From positions 1 through 63,746 of the forward strand of contig NZ_JASZYE010000016.1 of assembly GCF_030317145.1 (NCBI RefSeq): a stretch of DNA of 63,746 bases. The letters run 5' to 3'. A program made the position numbers and the translations under genes. Below the pieces are notes generated by a model. It had not been told where the DNA came from. It saw only the letters and a list, made by a program, of their open reading frames with translations, and searched no databases. Below are positions 17,013 to 26,239 of this stretch, in pieces (the stretch's first letter is position 1; each line of letters opens with the position of its first letter). This stretch comes from Variovorax flavidus (GTDB lineage: Bacteria; Pseudomonadota; Gammaproteobacteria; Burkholderiales; Burkholderiaceae_C).

Positions 17013-17107
17013 ACGAGTCTGGACATCCACTCGCACGCGAGGACCACGGCATTTCCGCAAGTCGCCATGCTTGCAAGTGCCCGGGGCTCATCGCAGCGCT
17101 GTATTCG

Positions 17108-17398
17108 TTGAGAACGTTGCTGCACTACAGAAATGTCCGCCATCTGTTTCTGCCTATCGTCCGGCGGCACAACGCGTTTCTGCTGTTGGTCGTCGCCCCG
17201 ATGCTTGCATTGTTCTACTTGTGGGCGGTCTACTGCGTCGGTGGTGCCTGGAGCATGGCTCAAGGCCTCACGACAAGTTCGCGCCTTGGCGACCTATTGA
17301 TTTCTTTCGGAGCCGTTGCAATGGCCGGGACCCTCATCGGAACATGGCCCACTCGGTTAAGAGCCGCGTTATTTGACCGGCCGACGGCATCGACATGA
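17108..17398 (+). CDS. possible small membrane protein, uncertain start
   Basis: An open frame with two hydrophobic segments (FLLLVVAPMLALFYLWAVYCV and LLISFGAVAMAGTLIGTW) and a basic end. A TTG at 17108 gives 96 codons; an ATG at 17201 gives a shorter form that cuts the first segment. No family is recognised. Elsewhere in 16824-17572 nothing else looks coding. Confidence 0.3.
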   Translation: MRTLLHYRNVRHLFLPIVRRHNAFLLLVVAPMLALFYLWAVYCVGGAWSMAQGLTTSSRLGDLLISFGAVAMAGTLIGTWPTRLRAALFDRPTAST

Positions 17399-17552
17399 CG
17401 GCGGTGGCCCGTTGCAGAAGTAGCGGCGCCGGGAAAGCCGACGTTCGACGTGGGCCGTCTGTAATTGCAATGAGGAAGAGGTCGGCCGCTCCCGGCTTTG
17501 CAGGCCCGCGCCAGTCCGTGATTGAAGAATGAAGCCTCATCGTTGATTTCAT

Positions 17553-17573
17553 TTGGTTACACTTGATAACCAA
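17553..17573. promoter_or_regulatory. inverted repeat upstream of the lipoprotein gene
   Basis: TTGGTTA-CACTTGA-TAACCAA is a perfect 7-bp dyad with a 7-bp spacer. It could be an operator. Its last base is the A of the ATG at 17573, which argues that translation begins further downstream. Confidence 0.4.
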
Positions 17574-17725
17574 TGAACTTCCTCCATGAGCGTCGTACGC
17601 ACGCATGCACCTTTGGCGCCGGTGCGAGTCAGGCTACCACCCAAACCACGGCCAAGCTCTTCATTGCAGCGCGTGACATTTCTTCAAGTAGCACTCGCGG
17701 TGTGGCGCCAGCCGCTTTGCTTCGT

Positions 17726-19873
17726 GTGAAAGCCGGCAGATGCCTTTCGGCTTTGGCTGCATTCAGCCTTGCTGTTTCTTTGACCGCCTGTGGCGGCGGT
17801 AGTCTCGAACCTGCAGCAACTGCGCCTCACACCATTGGCGGCAAAGTCGCTGGCTTGGAAGGCTCGGGCCTTGTCCTGCAAAACAACGCCGGCGACGACC
17901 TGCCGGTTGGCAGCACTCACGTTGTCGCCAAATCGGGCCCTGCCAGCTACACCTTCGCATTCGCCGGTAAGGTCGAGGAAGGCAAGCCCTACGCGGTCAC
18001 AGTCAAGACCCAACCGACGAACCCGACGCAGACCTGCTCTGTCAGCAACGGTGCCGGCACGGTGGGCCAGGCTGACGTCACGGACGTTTCGCTTGTGTGC
18101 TCGACTCAAAGCTTTGCCGTTGGCGGCCTCGTCAGTGGCCTGCAGGGCACGGTGGTCCTGCGCAACAACGCGGGCGACGACCTGAGCGTCTCCGCTGATG
18201 GCAGCTTCGTCTTTGGCTCGCAGGTGGCCAGCGGTGCTGGCTATCAGGTGACGGTGGCGGCGCAGCCGCCGAATCAGACTTGCTCGGTGAACCAGGGCGC
18301 AGGCACCATCAACGGCGCTGCCGTGAGCAACGTGGCGGTTGTGTGCGCAACGACGGCATACACCGTCCACGGGACCTTGTCGGGGTACCAGGGCTCCGAC
18401 CCCTTGGTGTTGCACAACAACAGCGGTGACCCCATCAGTTTGCAAGCCAACGGCGTCTTCCAGTTCCCGGTGCCGGTCGCTGTGGGCGCAGGCTACGCCG
18501 TGACGGTCTACACCCAGCCAGGTACGCCGCTGCAGACCTGCAGTGTGGTCAACGGCACGGGTGTCATGGGCAACCAGAACGTCAGCAATGTAGCGGTCAT
18601 TTGCTCGTCCAGCGCGTTGACCATCGGCGGTACCATTTCCGGGCTGCAGGGCTCGGGCTTCACGCTGCAGAACAACGGCGGGGACAACCTTTCGGTCACC
18701 TACAACGGCTCTTTCACGTTCCCAGCCGGCGTCGTCTCCGGGGCGACCTATAACGTGACAGTGAGCGCTGCCCCCTCAATGCCCGCCCAAACCTGCACTG
18801 TGACCAATGGCACAGGCACGGCGGGACTGTCGAATGTGACCAACGTCAGCGTGAACTGCTCGGCTGATTTCGCGATGTCGATGTACCTCGCAAGTGCTGC
18901 TGGCGCTTCGAATCCCGGCCTGCTTGGCTTTGAGAACGGTCCGAGCGGATACCCCGATCCGATTCACAGCTCCTCACCGACCTCCTTCACCACGTCCAGC
19001 GGCAGCACCTCGCTGGTGCTGAACGCAGCGACGGGCACGGTTTACGAGGCGGTGGATGGCGCTGTCAAGTCGTACACCATCAACTCAGGTTCCCCCGGTA
19101 ACTTGACGCTGACGTCAACGGCCAACTTCTCCTTTCCTGGCTCCGACGGCAACGTGCTTGCCTTGGCGCCGTCTGGACGAAAACTGTTTGCAGTCTCCAA
19201 GGCAGGCAACCGGCTCAGCTCGTTCGACTTGAACGTAGACGGCACGCTGGCGGGAGACTCCAGTGACCACTGGACGTTTTCGCTGATGAGCCCCGTGGAC
19301 TTGGTTGTCGACCCGTCGGGCAAGTTCTTGTATGTGGCCAATGAGGGTTCGAACGATATTTCTCGGTTCCCCATCGATTCGTTCACAGGCAATGCAACGA
19401 GTCCGACCAGCGTTCCTGGCATAGGGGGCCCGTTAAAGTCTCTGGCCATTGACCCGACTGGCCGCTTCCTTTATGCCGCGGACCCTGTGTTCGGCGAGAT
19501 TTACCTCTACGCTATCGGCCAGTCCGATGGTTCGTTAACGCAGGTGGGAGGCATGTCTGTCGCCAACGTTTCCCAGGTGAAGATGGACCCTTACGGAACC
19601 TTCCTCGTGGCCCTGTCCGGCGCGGCCCCAGCTGGGTTCACCCTTGTTCGACTGAACAAGGCGAGCGGCCTTTCCGTGTCGTTCAGTTCGGTCCTCACAG
19701 GAGGCACGCAGCTCACCGCTGCTGCTATTGATGCAACTGGCAGCAAACTTGTTGTAGCCGACGACGATACTGTCCGTTCGTATTCAGTGACCCCGACCAA
19801 CATCCTCATGGGAAGTTCCATGCCCGTCTTCACCTCGGTCGGTAGCCGCTCGGCAATCGTGCTGGCGCGATGA
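17726..19873 (+). CDS. repeat-containing lipoprotein with beta-propeller domain
   Basis: A 715-residue protein if started at the GTG at 17726, which puts the lipobox (SLTAC) at residues 18-22 as expected; an ATG at 17573 would push it to residue 73. After the lipid-anchor cysteine come four tandem repeats of about 80-95 residues, each with xIGGxxSGLQGSG, NNxGDxL, a YxVTV strand and two cysteines (QTCxV...NVxVxC) likely to form a disulfide. The C-terminal half (from MSMYLASAAG) has repeated strands such as DPSGKFLYVAN and DPTGRFLYAAD, typical of a lactonase-like seven-bladed propeller. It is probably an outer-membrane or surface adhesion/binding protein. Confidence 0.75.
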   Translation: MKAGRCLSALAAFSLAVSLTACGGGSLEPAATAPHTIGGKVAGLEGSGLVLQNNAGDDLPVGSTHVVAKSGPASYTFAFAGKVEEGKPYAVTVKTQPTNPTQTCSVSNGAGTVGQADVTDVSLVCSTQSFAVGGLVSGLQGTVVLRNNAGDDLSVSADGSFVFGSQVASGAGYQVTVAAQPPNQTCSVNQGAGTINGAAVSNVAVVCATTAYTVHGTLSGYQGSDPLVLHNNSGDPISLQANGVFQFPVPVAVGAGYAVTVYTQPGTPLQTCSVVNGTGVMGNQNVSNVAVICSSSALTIGGTISGLQGSGFTLQNNGGDNLSVTYNGSFTFPAGVVSGATYNVTVSAAPSMPAQTCTVTNGTGTAGLSNVTNVSVNCSADFAMSMYLASAAGASNPGLLGFENGPSGYPDPIHSSSPTSFTTSSGSTSLVLNAATGTVYEAVDGAVKSYTINSGSPGNLTLTSTANFSFPGSDGNVLALAPSGRKLFAVSKAGNRLSSFDLNVDGTLAGDSSDHWTFSLMSPVDLVVDPSGKFLYVANEGSNDISRFPIDSFTGNATSPTSVPGIGGPLKSLAIDPTGRFLYAADPVFGEIYLYAIGQSDGSLTQVGGMSVANVSQVKMDPYGTFLVALSGAAPAGFTLVRLNKASGLSVSFSSVLTGGTQLTAAAIDATGSKLVVADDDTVRSYSVTPTNILMGSSMPVFTSVGSRSAIVLAR

Positions 19874-19919
19874 CCCTGCCAGATACTCACTGCCCAGTTC
19901 GGCGTTAGTGACATGCAAG

Positions 19920-19950
19920 GCCCGACCCGATGGACGGGCTTTCCCGTTTG
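19920..19950 (+). terminator. possible terminator after the lipoprotein gene
   Basis: GCCCG at 19920-19924 pairs with CGGGC at 19935-19939, followed by a pyrimidine-rich TTTCCCGTTT. The stem is only five pairs and the T-run is broken. The region 19874-20218 otherwise shows no gene. Confidence 0.3.
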
Positions 19951-20218
19951 GCACTTTGAACCTCGCGAATGCCGGCTTCCAACCAGTAAATGTGGTCTTG
20001 GACTGAACGTCGAGCTCGTGTCGACGCGCCGATGGCAGGCGAACTGAGGTGCTGACGAATGTCCCTGATTTCGCGTATGTAGCGAGCCTATGACATTGAG
20101 CACCAGTCGCAACGCGAGTCGCGCCGAGCGCACTTTGGCGAGGTTTTCGTTCATTTCACGGTCATTGACCGTTTGAATGCCTGCTTTCAGGCAAATCATT
20201 CCTAACCGTCGAAGCTGG

Positions 20219-20329
20219 CCACCGCTGCCGGCGCGACTTTGAAAACCCGACCGGCGTAAATTTGAAAACCGCGCGCGTAAGTTGTTGATTTTCCTAGGTT
20301 TGAAAGTGCGACAACTTTGGAGGAACTCA
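20219..20329 (+). mobile_element. transposon right end, copy 1
   Basis: A 111-bp segment ending TTTGGAGGAACTCA. It carries two 23-bp-spaced modules (CCGGCGC-GACTTTGAAAAC, then CCGGCGTAAATTTGAAAAC) and further TTTGAAA and CAACTTTGG boxes. The same segment recurs at 62423-62533 with five mismatches. Multiple subterminal boxes and a terminal CA are typical of IS21-like or Tn7/TniA-like elements. No transposase gene is attached. Confidence 0.65.
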
Positions 20330-20334
20330 GCTCG

Positions 20335-20430
20335 TGAGTTCGTTCAAAGTTAGACCGGAATTCCATCAAATTTACGGCCTAACTTTGACGACAGCGCACG
20401 CAAGTAGTTGATTCGATGAGGAATCGGCCC
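20335..20430 (+). mobile_element. transposon left end facing copy 1 across 5 bp
   Basis: TGAGTTCGTTCAAAGTT starts at 20335 and is the mirror image, with two mismatches, of the terminus of the right end that stops at 20329. The 5-bp spacer is GCTCG. Inner boxes CAAATTTACGG, AACTTTGACG and GCACGCAAGTAGTTGATT echo those of the right end. This makes a tail-to-head junction. From here to the cupin gene at 20625 nothing coding is seen. Confidence 0.55.
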
Positions 20431-20624
20431 CGCTAGTTGCTTGAGAGCCGATCTGGATTCGCCGGCAAGAACAGGGGACAGGGTAGGGCGCTCGACATGC
20501 GCGTAGAGCTCGCCGTGTCCGCCTTAAATTCGGATGAGGCTGTCGCGGCGTTCATATCGCTGGACTCGGCATTGACGGACCCCGGACACGGCCCGACGCC
20601 GGAGCTCCCGCGAAGCGAACTTAC

Positions 20625-21200
20625 TCAAACAGCTAGCAGCTTGCCCAGTCCCGGCCCGAACTCACCATCGATAAGGATGAAGAGAATCCGGCAAATCTTG
20701 CCCGACCGGTTAGCCCACGCATGGTTGGTACCGCGCTGGATGACCACGCTGCCGGGCCCGACGATGACTTCGCCCTCGTCGACGATCAGCGTCAGTTCGC
20801 CCTCGATCACGATGCCGTAGTCGACCGACTGTGTGCGATGCATCAGCGGATGCGGTGCGCCCTTGTGGATCGTCGATGCGCCTGCGTCTCCGATCTCTGA
20901 AAAACCAGCGCGCACCTGTTCGGCGCTGCGCGCCAGCAGTTCCGCGTCGTCCGGCGGAATGTCGACGAAGCGGATGCGCGTGCCGTGCTTGGGCGGAGGC
21001 AGCGTGATGGGCCCGAGCGTCGGGTCGGCGCCGTTGTCGATCCGCGCCGGCGTGGCGGCGGTGTTCCACACCTCGTGGAACACCACGCCTTGCAGCGTCT
21101 TGAGTTCAGTCACGACCGGCAGCGGCCCGTTGCTTGAGATGATGGCCTTGCCTTGGGCATCGTGGCCGGTGACCACGCGTTGGATGGTGGGAAGCGTCAT
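20625..21200 (-). CDS. cupin-domain protein
   Basis: A 191-residue protein with a C-terminal cupin barrel (about residues 110-180): PHPLMHRTQSVDYGIVIEGELTL followed by GPGSVVIQRGTNHAW. The single His and Glu ligands of motif 1 and the His of motif 2 are visible, so metal binding is possible. The N-terminal half contains VFHEVWNTAATPARID. It could be a small isomerase, dioxygenase or sensor. It is the last gene of the long minus-strand operon beginning at 28260, 18 bp after a permease. Confidence 0.75.
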   Translation of the reverse strand: MTLPTIQRVVTGHDAQGKAIISSNGPLPVVTELKTLQGVVFHEVWNTAATPARIDNGADPTLGPITLPPPKHGTRIRFVDIPPDDAELLARSAEQVRAGFSEIGDAGASTIHKGAPHPLMHRTQSVDYGIVIEGELTLIVDEGEVIVGPGSVVIQRGTNHAWANRSGKICRILFILIDGEFGPGLGKLLAV

Positions 21201-21218
21201 GTCATGTCTCCTAAATTT

Positions 21219-21980
21219 TCAGGGTTGTTGCCAGCGCAGGAGTTTGCGCTCGGCGCCCGCGAGCAGCGCGTTGGCGGCAAAGCCGATAACGCCGAGCAGC
21301 ACGATGCCGGCAAACAGTTCGCTGGCGCGGAAGGAACGGGCCGCCAGCAGGATCGCCTGCCCCAGCCCGGATTGCGAGGCGATCATCTCGCCGACCACGG
21401 CGACGATGAGCGACACCGTCATCGACAGCCGCATGCCGGCCAGGATGTCAGGCATGGCGCTGGGCAGGCCGATCTTCCAGACGAATTCATGACGCGGAAT
21501 CTGCAGGGCGGCGGCCACCTCGCTCAGCCGTGGATCCACGCTGGCAAAGCCGTGCAGCGTGGCCAGCAGCACCGGCCACATCGCGCCGAAGGCGACCACG
21601 AACAGCACCATGTTCGGGCCCAGGCCAAAGATGGAGATCGCCAGCGGCATGATGGCCGAGGCCGGCAAGGGACGCACGAATTCCAGCAGCGGTTGAAGCC
21701 AGGTGCGCGCCGCCGCCGACGTGCCGATCAGCGCACCGAGCACGATGCCGGCCAGGCAGGCCAGCAGCCAGCCTTCGAACATGCGCAGCAGCGTCTGAAG
21801 GCTCTGTTCGAGCAGCATGCCGCCCGCTTGCAGGCCTTCGGCCAAGGCCGCCAACGTGGCCTCGGGCGTCGGCAGGAAGACCTTGCTGACCCATTGGAAG
21901 TGACTGGCCGACCACCACAGTGCGAGCACGGCGGCCAGCACTGCGATAGAGCCGATCCAGTCGGTAGCTCGCCCCTTCAT
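21219..21980 (-). CDS. ABC transporter permease, SsuC/TauC type
   Basis: A 253-residue inner-membrane permease with about six helices and the cytoplasmic EAA-loop region ...EVAAALQIPRHEFVWKIGLPSAMPDILAGMR. I use the ATG at 21980, which overlaps the stop of the upstream permease (ATGA). It belongs to the nitrate/sulfonate/taurine importer group, which carries a wide range of acids. It probably pairs with the neighbouring permease as a heterodimer. Confidence 0.9.
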   Translation of the reverse strand: MKGRATDWIGSIAVLAAVLALWWSASHFQWVSKVFLPTPEATLAALAEGLQAGGMLLEQSLQTLLRMFEGWLLACLAGIVLGALIGTSAAARTWLQPLLEFVRPLPASAIMPLAISIFGLGPNMVLFVVAFGAMWPVLLATLHGFASVDPRLSEVAAALQIPRHEFVWKIGLPSAMPDILAGMRLSMTVSLIVAVVGEMIASQSGLGQAILLAARSFRASELFAGIVLLGVIGFAANALLAGAERKLLRWQQP

Positions 21981-22741
21981 GTTGCATCTCCCATGACGGC
22001 GGCCACGCGGCGCTGCAAGTGCAAGGCCGCAGCGTTGATCGCATAGCCGACCATCGCGATCCAGAACAACCAAGCCAGCATCAGCGCCGGGTCAAGGCTT
22101 TGCTGCGCAATCATGATGGCGTAGCCCATGCCGTGCGGATTGGCGGCGATCTCCACCGTGACCGCAACGACGAGCGCGATCGCCACGCCCAGCCGCAAGG
22201 CCACGAACAGGCGAGGCACCATCGAAGGCAGCACGATCTTTGTCAGGCGCGCCAGTGGCGACAGCCCCAGTGCATTTGCCACCTCCAGCAAGCGCGCATC
22301 CACCAGGCGGGCCGCAGCTTGCGCCAGCACCAGCACCGGCCAGAAGGTGGCAAAGGCGACCACACTGCTTTCCATTCGCAGGCCGAAGCCGAAGACCAGC
22401 ATCGACAGCGGAATCAGGGCCACCGAAGGCACGGGTCGCAGCACCTCCACCGTGAGAAAGCCGTAGCGTCCCGCACGGCGCGAAAGGCCAAGCCATGTGC
22501 CCAGCAAGCCGCCGCCGACGAACCCGATGAGCAGCCCCACGGCGGCGCTGGCCAGCGTGAACCCGGTGGCCTGCAGCAGGCTGCCGTCACCCAGAGCGCT
22601 GAAGAAGGCGAGGGCTGCTGCGCTCGGCGGCGCCAGTGCATCGCTGCCCTTGCCGGGCCCGCGTGCGTACACCTCCAGCAGCGTCAGCAACAGTAACGGC
22701 GCAGCGGCACCTTTGGCAATCTGGGGCCAGCGCTTTGCCAT
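21977..22741 (-). CDS. ABC transporter permease, SsuC/TauC type
   Basis: A 254-residue permease paralogous to its downstream neighbour, with the EAA-type loop EVANALGLSPLARLTKIVLPSMVPRLF. Two different permeases in one operon suggest an asymmetric channel. It follows the ATPase gene by 1 bp. Confidence 0.9.
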   Translation of the reverse strand: MAKRWPQIAKGAAAPLLLLTLLEVYARGPGKGSDALAPPSAAALAFFSALGDGSLLQATGFTLASAAVGLLIGFVGGGLLGTWLGLSRRAGRYGFLTVEVLRPVPSVALIPLSMLVFGFGLRMESSVVAFATFWPVLVLAQAAARLVDARLLEVANALGLSPLARLTKIVLPSMVPRLFVALRLGVAIALVVAVTVEIAANPHGMGYAIMIAQQSLDPALMLAWLFWIAMVGYAINAAALHLQRRVAAVMGDAT

Positions 22742-22742
22742 C

Positions 22743-23528
22743 TCAGTGATGCCCCAGGTATTGGTACAGCTCGCGCCGCAGTCGCAGGTAGTCCGGGTGC
22801 TCCTTGGTCTCCAACTGGTTGCGCGGATGCGCGATGGGAACCTGCACGATGGCCGCCAGGCTCGGCTTGTCGCGCGTGGGGTTGGCGCGCAGTGCGATCA
22901 CCCGGTCGCCCAGGTAGATGGCCTCGTCGAGGTCGTGCGTGACGAACAGCACCGTCAGGCCGCTGTCCCGGACCAGGCGGGCCACCTCGTCCTGCAGCGA
23001 TTCGCGCGTCATCGCGTCCAGCGCGCCGAAGGGCTCGTCCATCATCATCAGAGCGGGCTCTTGCGCAAGGCAGCGGGCGATCTGCGCGCGCTGCTGCATG
23101 CCGCCCGACAACTGCAGCGGGAACTTGTCGGCATGCACTGCCAGCCCGACGGTCTGCAGCACGCGCGCGATGCGCGCCGGGCGCTCGGGCGAGGGCACGC
23201 CCGCGGCCTCCAAAGCCAGGCTCACGTTGCCGGCCACGGTGCGCCAGGGCAGCAGGGCGCGGCCGTAGTCCTGGAAGACGAAGGCGGCCTCTCGCGAAGG
23301 TCCGCGTACTTCCTTGCCGGCGCGCACGACGCGGCCGCTGCTGGGCTGCACGAAGCCGGCCGCGGCGCGCAGCAGGGTCGTCTTGCCACAACCCGATGGC
23401 CCGACGATGCAGACGAACTCGCCTCGGCCCACCTCGACATGGGTGGGCGACAGAATTTCGCGCCCGCCAAGGTGGATGGCGACGCCGTCGAAGGCGAGCA
23501 GCGGCGCGCCGGGTGCGGCCGCGCTCAC
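22743..23528 (-). CDS. ABC transporter ATPase, SsuB/TauB type
   Basis: A 261-residue ATPase with Walker A GPSGCGKTT, signature LSGGMQQR, Walker B LMMMDEPFGALDAMTR and the H-loop FVTHDLDEA. The start is the GTG at 23528, which overlaps the receptor stop codon (GTGA); longer open sequence upstream in this frame is only the antisense of the receptor gene's frame. It energises the nitrate/sulfonate/taurine-type importer formed with the two permeases. Confidence 0.9.
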   Translation of the reverse strand: MSAAAPGAPLLAFDGVAIHLGGREILSPTHVEVGRGEFVCIVGPSGCGKTTLLRAAAGFVQPSSGRVVRAGKEVRGPSREAAFVFQDYGRALLPWRTVAGNVSLALEAAGVPSPERPARIARVLQTVGLAVHADKFPLQLSGGMQQRAQIARCLAQEPALMMMDEPFGALDAMTRESLQDEVARLVRDSGLTVLFVTHDLDEAIYLGDRVIALRANPTRDKPSLAAIVQVPIAHPRNQLETKEHPDYLRLRRELYQYLGHH

Positions 23529-24484
23529 TTGACGATCAGGCTGGCCATCGCGGGCTTGGCCTTCAACAGCTTCTGCTCCAGCATCTGGTCGGCCCACCAG
23601 CCCAGTTGCGGTTCCTGCACCACGGGCAGCGGAGGGCTCAGTTGCGCAGTCGCCAACACCTCCGGCGGCAGCTTGATGTACTTGCCGATGTGCTCGCGCA
23701 CCTTGGCGTTGTTCTTGGGGTTGTTGATGAAGGCCGCGGCCTCGGCGATGCCGCCCTGGAAGGCCTTGGCCGCCGCCGGGTTCTTCTGGACCCAGTCGCG
23801 CCGTGCGGTGAACACCAGCGTAGGCAGGCCGTCGGGCAGGAAGGTGGAGTAGTACGAAGCCACGTAACCTGCGCCGCTGGCGATGATGCGCGCCATGAAC
23901 GGGTCGGCCGTCACGACCGCGTCGAGCGATCCGCCGCGCAGCAGGTCGCCGTGCTGCGGGAAGGCGGCCTCGACGAAAGTCACCTTGGTGTAGTCCACGC
24001 CCTGGCTCTTGAGCCAGGCCCGGAAGCCCACGTGCAGGAAGGCGCCCAGCCCCGGCACGCCGATCTTCTTGCCCACGCAATCTTGCGCGGTCTTGATGTT
24101 GCTGCCGGCCTTGGCCACCAGACCGATGCCGGTCATCGACTTCGACGTGGCGCCGCCGCCCGTCAGCACCACATGGTCGAGCCCACCTTCGACGCCCTGC
24201 AGGTAGACCGATGGCGTGGGGCCGCCCAGTTGCAGCGAGTCGGACTCGATGGCGGGCGGGATGGAGGGGTTCAGCGGGATCTGCTTGGGCTCGACTTCGA
24301 TGCCGCGCTTGGTGAAATATCCCTCCTCGCGCGCCACGAACACGGTGGCGAAATCGGTCACCGCCGTGTAGCCGAACACGGCCTTTACGGGCGCCTGTGA
24401 GAACGCCGGCAAGGCCAGCGCGCCGGCACAGGCAGCAAGGCCTTGCAGGGCGGTACGGCGCGTCATGCGCGTTGCAATGGACAT
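23525..24484 (-). CDS. ABC transporter substrate-binding protein, NMT1-like
   Basis: A 319-residue periplasmic receptor. The ATG at 24484 follows AGGAGACAAG and gives a twin-arginine-like N-terminus (MTRRTALQG) with a cleavage site after PAFSQA. The mature protein follows the SsuA/NMT1 pattern (FVAREEGYFTKRGIEVEPKQI, then LQLGGPTPSVYLQG). It is the receptor of the importer encoded downstream. A second, related receptor without its own permease lies at 33396-34319. Confidence 0.85.
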   Translation of the reverse strand: MSIATRMTRRTALQGLAACAGALALPAFSQAPVKAVFGYTAVTDFATVFVAREEGYFTKRGIEVEPKQIPLNPSIPPAIESDSLQLGGPTPSVYLQGVEGGLDHVVLTGGGATSKSMTGIGLVAKAGSNIKTAQDCVGKKIGVPGLGAFLHVGFRAWLKSQGVDYTKVTFVEAAFPQHGDLLRGGSLDAVVTADPFMARIIASGAGYVASYYSTFLPDGLPTLVFTARRDWVQKNPAAAKAFQGGIAEAAAFINNPKNNAKVREHIGKYIKLPPEVLATAQLSPPLPVVQEPQLGWWADQMLEQKLLKAKPAMASLIVK

Positions 24485-24504
24485 CTTGTCTCCTTCGTTG
24501 GTTT

Positions 24505-25452
24505 TCATTGAGTCTCGTCGAGCGCACGGCGCACCAGGGCGTCGGCCGATCCGTCGTCGCGCAGGCCCAGCGCGCGCGACGACGCATCGTCCAGCCGAGG
24601 GTAGCGGCCAAACACGGCTTCCACATCGGGGATGGGCCTGAAGCCGACAAGTTCGTGGCGATCGGCGCCGTACAGCCTGGCGCAGGTGTTGATCACCTCG
24701 CGCATGGAAAGCCGCAGCACCGGCAGCGGCCAGGTGCGCGCCGTGTCGGCCTCCGGCACATCCATCATGGCCGCGTGCAGCAGGTTGTCGGCGCAGCGCC
24801 GAGCCGACATCCACCACGCAGTCGCTTCAGGGCCGACCGGGCAGGTGAAGGCTTCGCCGCGGCGCAGCGCATGCAGGGCGTCGCTCATGAAAGCGGACGT
24901 GAGGCCGGCGCCGCTCCTCGGGCGCGCGACGATGCCGGGCAGCCGCACGGCGCGGCCGTCGAGCAGGCCACGCCGGCTGAAGTCCGCCAGCAGAACTTCG
25001 CAGGCAAGCTTGTGCGCGCCGTAGGTCAGGGGCGGGCGCAGCGGCGTCGATGGCGTCACCGGGTCGGGCAACTGCGTTCCGTAGACGGCGATGCTGCTCG
25101 CGTAGACCACGACCGGGCGCCGGCCGCTTTGCGCTAGCGTTTCGAACAGGGCGAGCGTGGCATCGAGGTTGACGCGACGGCCAAGCACGTAGTTCGCCTC
25201 GGAAGCGCCACCGGGCACTGCCGCCAGGTGAAACACCACGTCGGGCTTGAACTCGGCCACTTGCTGCAAGGTGGCCGCTTCAGTCAGGTCGCCAGTGATG
25301 GCTGTTTCGCCCTGTACAACGTCGAGCGAGCGGTCGGCCAGGGCCAATGTCTCGATGCGCCGCCCTCCCAGTTCGGGGCGCGCGCGCATCGCGTCGACAA
25401 GCGTGGCGCCCACATAGCCGGCGGCGCCGGTGACGAGCACGCGCATGGTCAT
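24505..25452 (-). CDS. NAD-dependent epimerase/dehydrogenase, DenD-like
   Basis: A 315-residue extended short-chain dehydrogenase. The nucleotide-binding start is VLVTGAAGYVGATLV, the active site has the serine pair in YASSIAVYG and the catalytic YGAHK (Tyr-x3-Lys). The region SARRCADNLLHA resembles D-erythronate dehydrogenase (DenD). The ATG at 25452 overlaps the upstream stop (ATGA); 25446 is an alternative. It probably oxidises a hydroxyl group of a sugar acid or pathway intermediate. Confidence 0.8.
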   Translation of the reverse strand: MTMRVLVTGAAGYVGATLVDAMRARPELGGRRIETLALADRSLDVVQGETAITGDLTEAATLQQVAEFKPDVVFHLAAVPGGASEANYVLGRRVNLDATLALFETLAQSGRRPVVVYASSIAVYGTQLPDPVTPSTPLRPPLTYGAHKLACEVLLADFSRRGLLDGRAVRLPGIVARPRSGAGLTSAFMSDALHALRRGEAFTCPVGPEATAWWMSARRCADNLLHAAMMDVPEADTARTWPLPVLRLSMREVINTCARLYGADRHELVGFRPIPDVEAVFGRYPRLDDASSRALGLRDDGSADALVRRALDETQ

Positions 25453-26234
25453 TCCTGGAAGATCGCCACGGCACGGGTCCAGCCAGCCGAGGCACCGCGG
25501 ATCTTGTGCGGAAAGCAGCAGATGGTGTAGCCGTGCGGCGGCAGCGCTTCCAGGTTGTGCAGCTTCTCGAGATGGCAATAGCCGATGTCGCGGCCGGCTT
25601 TGTGGCCTTCCCAGATCAGCGACTTATCGCCGGTCTCCGCGATCTTCTTGGCGGTGTACGAGAAGGGCGCGTCCCAGCTCCAGGCGTCGGTGCCGGTCAG
25701 GCGCACGCCGCGCTCTAGCAGGTACATGGTGGCGGCATAGCCCATGCCGCAGCCTGCCGAGACGAAGTCGTTGTAACCGTAGCGCGTTCCGGCGCGCGTG
25801 TTCACGACCACGATGTCCATCGGCTGCAGTTCGTGCCCGATGCGGCGCAGTTCGGCCTCGACGTCTTCGGCCGTGGCCACGTAGCCATCGGGGAAGTGCC
25901 TGAAATCCAGTTTCACGCCTGGGCGAAAGCACCAGTCGAGCGGCACCTCGTCGATGGTCATCGACGGGCGGCTGCCGCCGAGCTTGCGGTCCTGCGTCGA
26001 ATGGAAATGGTAGGGCGCGTCCAGGTGCGTGCCGTTGTGGGTGGTGAGCGTCACCCATTCGGCCGCAGCAGCCTCGCCGTCGGGATAGTCCTCGGCGGTG
26101 GTGCCGGGGATCATCTGCATGAACTCGGGCAGCGTCTCTGCGTGTTTCTGGTATGTGATCTTCGGCGCGAGCGGCGGCGGATCGGACAGTACGTCGTTTT
26201 CCAGGTAGATCGACAAGTCGACGATGCGGGTCAT
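25449..26234 (-). CDS. cyclase-family metal hydrolase
   Basis: A 261-residue member of the kynurenine-formamidase-like cyclase family. The metal-binding signature THNGTHLDAPYHF is intact, with a second conserved block VVVNTRAGTRYGYNDFVSAGCGM. These enzymes hydrolyse amides, lactones or isatin-like rings. The ATG at 26234 has AGGAG eight bases upstream and is preferred over a GTG at 26243. The operon context suggests opening of a ring or lactone. Confidence 0.85.
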   Translation of the reverse strand: MTRIVDLSIYLENDVLSDPPPLAPKITYQKHAETLPEFMQMIPGTTAEDYPDGEAAAAEWVTLTTHNGTHLDAPYHFHSTQDRKLGGSRPSMTIDEVPLDWCFRPGVKLDFRHFPDGYVATAEDVEAELRRIGHELQPMDIVVVNTRAGTRYGYNDFVSAGCGMGYAATMYLLERGVRLTGTDAWSWDAPFSYTAKKIAETGDKSLIWEGHKAGRDIGYCHLEKLHNLEALPPHGYTICCFPHKIRGASAGWTRAVAIFQE

Positions 26235-26239
26235 GGTGT

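Noticed and set aside
22743..24650. A single long frame that looks like a receptor-ATPase fusion
   Set aside because: The upstream part is an alternative frame of the receptor gene; a GTG overlapping the receptor stop gives a normal-length ATPase.
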